DNA from: Archaeoglobales archaeon
GTDB lineage: Archaea; Halobacteriota; Archaeoglobi; Archaeoglobales; Archaeoglobaceae
DNA: 48,991 bases
Reading direction: 5' to 3'
Assembly (NCBI GenBank): GCA_003663025.1
Contig: QMZE01000003.1
Coordinates: 1-48,991 of the forward strand
The position numbers and the translations under genes are program-made. Numbering within the stretch: the first letter of the stretch is position 1; each line of letters begins with the position of its first letter. This document shows positions 1 to 7,081 of the stretch, piece by piece. Below the pieces are notes generated by a model. That model was not told the origin of the DNA. It did no database searches and saw only the letters and a program-made list of their open reading frames with translations.

Positions 1-123
1 TGATTAACCTAGTAAGTCAGTATAATGCGGAGCTGATAGTTGACTCTACAGGCCTTGGTGATCCCCTCTACGACTTCATAGCGCAGAAGTATCCCAAAGT
101 TAGACCATATTATCTAAGCCCAA
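1..123. repeat. Terminal direct repeat identical to 48869..48991 (circular/permuted contig overlap)
   Basis: tgattaacctagtaagtcag...tctaagcccaa is present at both ends; the terminase ORF continues in frame across the junction. Confidence 0.95.
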
Positions 124-368
124 GCAGGAAGACAGCACTGATAGACAACTTGGCAATAATGATCGAGCAGGTTGAGATCACATTTCCTGAGATACCAGAA
201 CTGCTGACGGAGCTGGAGCTCTTCGGCATAGAGACGACGCCTACTGGGAGGCACAAGTACCAAGCGCCTAAGGGGCACCACGACGACTGCGTTATCGCCC
301 TCGCACTCGCGGCTTGGGCGTTGAGGAAGGGAGGATCACGTCCGGGCTTTGCATTCCTCGACTGGTAG
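3..368 (+). CDS. Terminase large subunit, C-terminal (nuclease) part, continuing from 48001..48991
   Basis: INLVSQYNAELIVDSTGLGDPLYDF...HDDCVIALALAAWAL: RNase H-like terminase nuclease motifs; in frame with the end of the window. Confidence 0.9.
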   Translation: MNLVSQYNAELIVDSTGLGDPLYDFIAQKYPKVRPYYLSPSRKTALIDNLAIMIEQVEITFPEIPELLTELELFGIETTPTGRHKYQAPKGHHDDCVIALALAAWALRKGGSRPGFAFLDW

Positions 369-374
369 GCAAAA

Positions 375-386
375 GCTTAATTAAGC
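375..386 (+). promoter_or_regulatory. Archaeal-type TATA/BRE promoter upstream of the 422 ORF
   Basis: aaaagcttaattaag about 35-45 nt upstream of the start. Confidence 0.4.
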
Positions 387-421
387 ATTTATGCCTCTTT
401 TAGAGTGTTGAAGTGGTGAGC

Positions 422-592
422 ATGAAGAAGCGGGTATTCTACGCCGATAAAGACGGAACTGTTGAAGCGCTCGGCATGAAGCTCGACGCGAAGCCCTCTG
501 AGCTTAGGATTCTCATCAACGGCGTGGACATCTCTGAGAGCGTATTGCTTGAACGGGTTGAAATAGTGGTCGAGAAGAAGGAGGAGGAGTAG
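422..592 (+). CDS. Small acidic protein of unknown function (56 aa)
   Basis: MKKRVFYADKDGTVEALGMKLDAKPSELRILINGVDISESVLLERVEIVVEKKEEE; RBS-like ggtgag; between terminase and portal. Confidence 0.6.
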   Translation: MKKRVFYADKDGTVEALGMKLDAKPSELRILINGVDISESVLLERVEIVVEKKEEE

Positions 593-593
593 C

Positions 594-2135
594 TTGCCTT
601 GGGTATCGGAGAAGCCTCCTGCGATAATCGAGAAGTCAACGAGGTCTGTAATCCCTTCTTACCACCTGAGTCCTGAGCCTCAGCTCCGCATCCCCAAATG
701 GAACTACTCCACGATCTATCAGGTGGCTGAGGAATCCTGGCTCATTCAGTCAATTGTAAGAGTGATAACTCAGGAGGTTGTGAGACCTGGCTGGAGGAGA
801 GAACCTCGCTTTAGGAGGAAGTGCGAGGAGTGCGGTGCTGAGTTCCAGGAGACGGTTGAAGAGTGCCCGATATGCGGTGGCAAGACCAGACCTCCAAGTC
901 AGGCTCAGGCAAGGCTCTTCGACAGGCTCATCCAGCACCCTAATCCGGATCACTCATTTGGCGATCTGATAAGAAGCATAGTCTACCACGACGTAATAGC
1001 TGACGACTGGTACGTCTCGATACTTCCGGCTAAGTTCAAGGATAAGGACGGCAACGTGGTCATAAGACCGGCTGAGATAAGGGTTGAAGATCCGAGGTAC
1101 TGGCGCCCCATAGCCGATGAGTACGGCAGGCTCGGAATCGACGAGTATTACTGTCCCATCTGTTACACTCCAGATGAGTACTACACGAAGCCAGGCAACT
1201 GTCCCAAGTGCGGTCTCCCTCTTGAGCGGACCGCATACGTGCAGATCGTTAATGGAGAGATAACTGCCAGATCCTCAGAGAACTGGATGATACACGGATC
1301 TACCGGTAGAGTACTGCCTGAACTCCACGGAAGACCTAAGATCATCGCAGTATGGGATCTGATACACACGATAAAGGTGATGGACGAGTACAACCTGGAT
1401 GCATACAGCGAGGGCAAGCTCGGAGGCATACTCAACTTCCCGGGCTATTCTCAGGAGCAGATCAAAGCTCTTCAGGCCGAGATACAGGCTGATATCAAGA
1501 GGAGAGAAGTGCAGGACGTTCGAGGCTTGCTGAGGACTAAGAAGACGATAAGGACCCTGATGCTCGGGTCTGAACAGCCCATTCAGTTCATAAGGGCCAT
1601 GCCTCCATTAGAAGACATGCAGTCACTCGACTTCTACATGGTCTACATACAGGCAGTATGTGCTGTATTCGGTGTTCAGCCCTTAGCGATCTCGTTTGCC
1701 ACTAAGTCCGTCAAGAGCTCTTCAGTAGCGCCTTATATCAGGCTTGAAGTGCAGAACAGGACGATAAAGGAGATACAGCGCGACAAGGAGGAGATGTTCA
1801 ACAACTTCCTATTACCTCGATTTGGCATCACAGACTGGCTCTTCAAGTTCAACCCGATAGAGCAGAAGGACGAGCTGAGGGAGGCTCAGATAAGGCAGAT
1901 AGACGCGAATACTCTGGTGACCCTGAGGAATGCTGGGTTCGATGCCAAGTTCAACGAGTACGGCAAGCTCGTGATACCCACAGAGCCAACCCTGTCTCAG
2001 GAGGAGATGCCTGCAAAGAAGAGACCGAAAGGCAAGACGCCTCAGAAGCCCAAAGTAAGCAGTGCGTCTGAGAGAGTTATAGCTGGGACAACCGTGGAGC
2101 GCTGGCCTCATGGAACACGAGGTGCTCCTGAGTAA
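594..2135 (+). CDS. Portal protein with two inserted zinc-ribbon-like Cys4 modules
   Basis: Follows terminase; portal-like sequence; CEECGAEF..CPICGG and CPICYTPDEYYTKPGNCPKCG. Confidence 0.8.
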   Translation: MPWVSEKPPAIIEKSTRSVIPSYHLSPEPQLRIPKWNYSTIYQVAEESWLIQSIVRVITQEVVRPGWRREPRFRRKCEECGAEFQETVEECPICGGKTRPPSQAQARLFDRLIQHPNPDHSFGDLIRSIVYHDVIADDWYVSILPAKFKDKDGNVVIRPAEIRVEDPRYWRPIADEYGRLGIDEYYCPICYTPDEYYTKPGNCPKCGLPLERTAYVQIVNGEITARSSENWMIHGSTGRVLPELHGRPKIIAVWDLIHTIKVMDEYNLDAYSEGKLGGILNFPGYSQEQIKALQAEIQADIKRREVQDVRGLLRTKKTIRTLMLGSEQPIQFIRAMPPLEDMQSLDFYMVYIQAVCAVFGVQPLAISFATKSVKSSSVAPYIRLEVQNRTIKEIQRDKEEMFNNFLLPRFGITDWLFKFNPIEQKDELREAQIRQIDANTLVTLRNAGFDAKFNEYGKLVIPTEPTLSQEEMPAKKRPKGKTPQKPKVSSASERVIAGTTVERWPHGTRGAPE

Positions 2136-5100
2136 TGAGGTTCCAAGAAATCGAAACTTACAACCCGAGATCGAAGAGGACTGATGTGCTTAAAGACGAC
2201 TATCGGTGGTGCTTTGCTTACTATGCTTCCAAGAAGATGGGCAGAAGACTTCGAATAAGCTATAAACAAATTATCGATCTAGCTAGTAAGATAGCTGAAG
2301 AGCTTCACAGGCGAGGCATAGAGTTCCATCCGGAGAGGTACAACGAGCACGGCAAGGAGCTCTTTAGAAAGATAGCGAGGAGGTTAGCGAGGAAGGGCAT
2401 CATCCTCAAAGCGCTGGACGGTCTCTACCTCGTCGAACCGCATGCGAAGCTGATATGGAAGGGCATGAAGACCCTGATCGTTAAGGCGAGGAGATATGAG
2501 AATCTCCTCTTCTATCCCATGTACCTCTGCGGTGACAAGGTGTACGGGATAATTACTCTTACAGGCGTGACTGAGGTTGACGAGAACGGCTTCCAGAACC
2601 TGAAGAAGCACCATTTAGTCACCGATAAGGAAGCAAGGGAGTGGTGGGGCGACAGAAACAGATACTACGTTTACAAGTTCTCGTTCAAGAGGTTCGACAA
2701 GCCGAAGGAGTACGTCAGGCCTCAGGGAGCTCAGGTAAAGATAGATGACGTTCAGATCAAGAAGATGAAGAAGCCTTTCTCCCATCCTCTTGGTAAGGAT
2801 CGACAAGTTTCCATATTTTTGGAAAACCTTCCTTCTCACAAGGTCTATGTAGAGCCGTTCGCTGGCGGAGCTTCACTCTTCTGGAGGAAGGAGCCTGTCG
2901 CTAAGGAAGTACTGAACGATATAGACGAGCGGTATGTGTTTCTCCTCAAGTTCTTGAAGAACGCGTCGGACGAACAGTTGGAAAAGCTCAAGAACATGGA
3001 CTACATGCCGTCTGAGGAGAAGTTTGAGAGACTCAAGAAGACCAATCCAGACGATGACGTGGAGAGGGCGTACAAGCTCATCTACCTGATAATACACTCA
3101 TACGGAGGCAACATGGAGGACTACGCGCACAGGAAGAAGCTGAGGAAGTGCGGTTATATCACTAATCCTGAGGACTACAGAGAGCGCCTCAAGAATACCA
3201 TCATCACCAACAAGGACTTCGAGGAAGTGATGAAGGAGTACGACTCGCCTGACACGTTCTTCTACCTCGATCCTCCGTACATGGACGAGGATATCAAGGA
3301 AGATCCTGAAGCTTTTAAGAGGAGGCTGTTCGAGGCGTGTAAGAAGCTCAAGGGCAAGTTCCTTCTGAGCTTCAGCGATGATCCCCTCATCAAAAAGCTG
3401 TTCAAGGATGCAGGCTTCGAAGTGAAGAGCTTCCTCGCCAAGAGACCTTTAAGCAAAGACTATCCAATTAAACGAGAGCTATTGATAGCTAATTATCCAA
3501 TTAAGATACCGAAGCTCAAGAAATCTGACGTAATGTTGAAGTTCTTGGGCACTAGAGGATACGTCGAAGAGAAGTCTGAGTTGCATAATAAAAGAGCTTC
3601 TTTGCTGATAGACGACGGCAAAACGAAGCTGTTGATAGACTGGGGAGACGTGAACGGAGAGCTTCCCGACTGCGATGCGATAATCATCACACATGCGCAT
3701 CCAGATCATTTGTTTGGTCTGAAGAACAAGGAAATAGACGTCCCGGTGTTCATCACGGATGCGACGACGCACTCCGAGTACTACAGAGAAGGGGTCTACA
3801 AGTTCAGCAAGACGGTGTTCAAGCGGAGGAGTGCATTCAGAGTTGGGGATATCGAGGTAATAAGCGTTCCGGTACTGCACTCGACCAAAGCTCCCAATAT
3901 CGCTCTGTTCATCAATGTGGGTGGATACAGGATCTGCTACGCATCTGACGTCTTGAACATAAGGAAAAAGCACAGGGACAAGTTCTTGAGAGGGTGCGAC
4001 CTGTACATCGGCGATGGATCCACGCTGAGGGAAGACGGTCTTGTGAGGTGGGACGAGAAGAGGGATGAGGCGATAGGACATGCTGGAATACCCAGGCAGA
4101 TAAAGTGGTGCGAAGAAGCCGGTGTGAAGCGGATGATCTTCACGCACTTTGGATCCGAGCCGATAAAGCTCGGCAGGAAGCTCGAGGAGAAGCTCGCTGA
4201 ATTAGGCGCTGAGATGGCGTATGATGGATGGGTCACAAACGTATTAGTCAGCAAAGCTGTTAACTTAGAAGAGATAGACGATGAATATGTCGAGAAGCTC
4301 AGCGATAAGAAGCTGAGAGAGCTGTACGAGGAGCTCCATGAGATATACGAGCGAGAAGGGCGAATTACTGAGCCTCTTTTAAACGCTGAAATATTCGTCG
4401 AGAACGAGATGAAGAGGCGGGGCATGGAGAGAAACATAAACGACAAATTGAGTCAGGAGGCGAGCTTCTGGGTTCAGGAGTATCCGCCTTGGGAGAAGGA
4501 GAAGAAGATCACGCTCCAGGAAGTGATAGACTCATTTCCAGACGTCATCAAGATACCGGCTGACGTACCGGCCATCTACATAGTCGGAGGTCTTGCCAAT
4601 CGAGGATGGGTTACCCACCACGACATAGACATTCGAGTAGCTTCAGATAAGTACCTGCCAGAAGTAAAGCGAGCTCTGATACACGCATGCACGAGGAACG
4701 ACATACGGGAGAAGCTTCAGTTCATATTCGACTCAAGGGGCGGAATAGGTCTGTCAATACCGCTCTACGTGCCGGCGGAGGATGGGCTGAAGAAAGATGA
4801 AGAACTCAGATTAGGGAAGCCTTCTCAGCCCCAGAAGCCGGCTACGGGATGGCAGAAGAACGAGTTCTGGAAGATAGAAGATGCGTGGACGAAGTGGGGC
4901 GCATCTAGGATCGACAGGGGGATCATGGAGCAACCCAAATACGATGGGATGAGCTTTCAGTGGCACATTAAGGATGGCAAAGTGATAGGCGTCTTCACGG
5001 AAGACCAGCTGAGGAACAGAATCGATGCATTCAAAGAATCGGTCGCTGAGCTTCCAAAGCTTCTGAGGGCGAAGGATGCGATACTCGTTGCCGAGATGGT

Positions 5101-7081
5101 CGAATACTCAGATGAGGTTGCATATCCGCAGTACGAGAAGATGTGGATGAAGTACAAGCAGATCCCGAGAGAGGATCTGGTTAAATGGATCGCGGCTAGA
5201 CCTTCCTCTCTTGATGACAAGCGTGTGATATTCCACGTTCACGATCTGCTCTACCTTGACGGCGAGAAGTGGTATGACAAGCCAGCGATCGAGCGGTATG
5301 AGAAGCTAAAGGAGGTATTGAAAGAGGGCAAGCACTTCCACGTCGTTGAGTCCAAGACAGCTCACAACATGAGGGAGTTCTTCGAGTATGCTAATTGGGC
5401 GAGGTATTTCCCGAACTCTGAAGGTGCTGTCTTCAAGACAACTGATTCGATCTACAAGATCAGATACGACAGAGCTTCGAGGAATAAAGATTGGTGCTTA
5501 ACCGGTGGAAGCTATGTCCTAACAGAAAACGGATTTGAGCGAGTAGCTTATCTTAAACCGGGCGTTCTGGTCTTCGCAAAGGATGGCGAACTCCACAGAG
5601 TGCTTAGGATTGCAAGGCGGAAAATCGAACCTCACGAACAGCTATTCGAAGTCAAGGATTACCATGGATTAACCGTCAGATTGACTTCAGAACATGAAGT
5701 ACTAACAAGGGAATGCGGTTGGCAAGAATGCTCAGCCTCATTCGGATTAACTCCGGTATTTCCGCGATTGAAGATTCCTAAGGAAAAACCGCCTGAAGAG
5801 CTTTGTTTATCATGGCACGGTTACGAAAAGATCATAAAATGTACTAAAGAGTTTTGGAAGCTTGTTGGTTTCTGGGTTGCCGAAGGTTCGCTAGGGAATA
5901 ACCGAAACAAGAATTACAGACGAGGTGAATTCGAATTCTCCCAGAAAGACGATCAAATATTCTCTGAGCTCGCTGATTTGGCAGACAGAATACTGAAGGC
6001 AAAGGGGAAAAGGTATTGCTATGATGGAGTGAACCGGTACATCGTCTGGGACAAGCCCTTCTGTGATTGGTTGAGTAAGAACTTCTTAGATAAGAACGAT
6101 GATAAGACCCTTCCTTGGTTTATCGCATACCTTGATGATGAGAAGTTTGAGGCGTTCTGGGAAGGTCTTTGGCTCGGAGATCGAAAAGCTCCAGATCGAG
6201 ATGCGATCTCGACCTCCGATAACTCTCTCGCTGGGAGATTATTCGCAATTCTGAATGTTCGCGGTGAGGAAGTCGGTATTCACAAACAGAGAACCAATAG
6301 AAAGGACAATTTCACAATCACAAGATTGAAACGACCCACTCATAAAATATTAGTCAAAAGGCTTTCAACAGACCATCAGGATTTGGTTTACGATATTGAA
6401 GTGGAGAATGAAGATTCGTTCTTAACTGGAAATCTCGTGTTACATAACAGTAAGCTCAAGAACCTCAAGGAGCTCGATGTAATGGTTCTAAAGCCCCACC
6501 TCGTCGAGGGCACCAAAGACGTGTTCACGTGGCAGGGAGTTGTCGGTCCAATTCCTGAGAAAGACCTGGACAAGTACAGAGAGCGAGACATTATGGAGTT
6601 CAAGGGCAAGAAGTACCTGAGGATTGGGACGTGCTACAACGTGAAGGGCAAGAAGCCCGAGGGCAGCATCCTGACCGTAATGCCGATTCGAATAGAGAAG
6701 AACACAACCGAAGACGGCAAGATATACTACACCTGGATGTTCCCGAAGGCTGGGCTGTGGAGACCAGAGAAGAAGGAGCCTGACCCGATCGATGTGGTCG
6801 AAAAGCTCTCGAAGCTGGGGACGAGACCGTTTGAGAAAGCTGGAAACGAGAAAGTGATAAAGATAGAGCTTCCTCTGTGTCCCGAAAAGTACGCGTTCAA
6901 CGAGGAGATCTGCCCTCTCATTAACAGAGTTAAGATACTCGTGGATGGTGTCTGGAAGTCTGACAAGCCGAAGGTGAAGCTTAAGGTTCAGGAGCTGAAG
7001 TATCCGATTGACTGCAAGCTGGCTAACTATTATAGATGCAGGAGAGTGAAGCCGTACTACTATGGGTGGCGAGAGGAATGA
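2135..7081 (+). CDS. Giant multidomain protein: ASCH-like N-terminus, D12 class adenine-N6 methyltransferase, metallo-beta-lactamase fold hydrolase, possible nucleotidyltransferase-like segment, ATP-dependent DNA ligase (intein-interrupted), Cys-rich C-terminus
   Basis: VYVEPFAGGASLF + FFYLDPPY (D12 MTase); THAHPDHLFG + THFG (MBL); IVGG..HHDIDIRV (NTase-like, weak); EQPKYDGMS and EGAVFKTTDS..K and W^SKLK (ligase motifs I, IV, V). Confidence 0.85.
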   Translation: MRFQEIETYNPRSKRTDVLKDDYRWCFAYYASKKMGRRLRISYKQIIDLASKIAEELHRRGIEFHPERYNEHGKELFRKIARRLARKGIILKALDGLYLVEPHAKLIWKGMKTLIVKARRYENLLFYPMYLCGDKVYGIITLTGVTEVDENGFQNLKKHHLVTDKEAREWWGDRNRYYVYKFSFKRFDKPKEYVRPQGAQVKIDDVQIKKMKKPFSHPLGKDRQVSIFLENLPSHKVYVEPFAGGASLFWRKEPVAKEVLNDIDERYVFLLKFLKNASDEQLEKLKNMDYMPSEEKFERLKKTNPDDDVERAYKLIYLIIHSYGGNMEDYAHRKKLRKCGYITNPEDYRERLKNTIITNKDFEEVMKEYDSPDTFFYLDPPYMDEDIKEDPEAFKRRLFEACKKLKGKFLLSFSDDPLIKKLFKDAGFEVKSFLAKRPLSKDYPIKRELLIANYPIKIPKLKKSDVMLKFLGTRGYVEEKSELHNKRASLLIDDGKTKLLIDWGDVNGELPDCDAIIITHAHPDHLFGLKNKEIDVPVFITDATTHSEYYREGVYKFSKTVFKRRSAFRVGDIEVISVPVLHSTKAPNIALFINVGGYRICYASDVLNIRKKHRDKFLRGCDLYIGDGSTLREDGLVRWDEKRDEAIGHAGIPRQIKWCEEAGVKRMIFTHFGSEPIKLGRKLEEKLAELGAEMAYDGWVTNVLVSKAVNLEEIDDEYVEKLSDKKLRELYEELHEIYEREGRITEPLLNAEIFVENEMKRRGMERNINDKLSQEASFWVQEYPPWEKEKKITLQEVIDSFPDVIKIPADVPAIYIVGGLANRGWVTHHDIDIRVASDKYLPEVKRALIHACTRNDIREKLQFIFDSRGGIGLSIPLYVPAEDGLKKDEELRLGKPSQPQKPATGWQKNEFWKIEDAWTKWGASRIDRGIMEQPKYDGMSFQWHIKDGKVIGVFTEDQLRNRIDAFKESVAELPKLLRAKDAILVAEMVEYSDEVAYPQYEKMWMKYKQIPREDLVKWIAARPSSLDDKRVIFHVHDLLYLDGEKWYDKPAIERYEKLKEVLKEGKHFHVVESKTAHNMREFFEYANWARYFPNSEGAVFKTTDSIYKIRYDRASRNKDWCLTGGSYVLTENGFERVAYLKPGVLVFAKDGELHRVLRIARRKIEPHEQLFEVKDYHGLTVRLTSEHEVLTRECGWQECSASFGLTPVFPRLKIPKEKPPEELCLSWHGYEKIIKCTKEFWKLVGFWVAEGSLGNNRNKNYRRGEFEFSQKDDQIFSELADLADRILKAKGKRYCYDGVNRYIVWDKPFCDWLSKNFLDKNDDKTLPWFIAYLDDEKFEAFWEGLWLGDRKAPDRDAISTSDNSLAGRLFAILNVRGEEVGIHKQRTNRKDNFTITRLKRPTHKILVKRLSTDHQDLVYDIEVENEDSFLTGNLVLHNSKLKNLKELDVMVLKPHLVEGTKDVFTWQGVVGPIPEKDLDKYRERDIMEFKGKKYLRIGTCYNVKGKKPEGSILTVMPIRIEKNTTEDGKIYYTWMFPKAGLWRPEKKEPDPIDVVEKLSKLGTRPFEKAGNEKVIKIELPLCPEKYAFNEEICPLINRVKILVDGVWKSDKPKVKLKVQELKYPIDCKLANYYRCRRVKPYYYGWREE
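5495..6448 (+). mobile_element. Intein (318 aa) with LAGLIDADG-type homing endonuclease core, inside the DNA ligase domain
   Basis: Begins C1 (CLTGGSYVLTENGFERV), has TSEHEVLT, LVGFWVAEGSLG, FWEGLWLGD, VYDIEVENEDSFLTGNLVLHN, then Ser+1; exteins rejoin as KDW^SKLKNLKELD. Confidence 0.92.

Noticed and set aside
3479-4147. 222-aa minus-strand ORF opposite the MBL domain
   Set aside because: Antisense shadow of a strongly coding region; no RBS, no recognisable motifs
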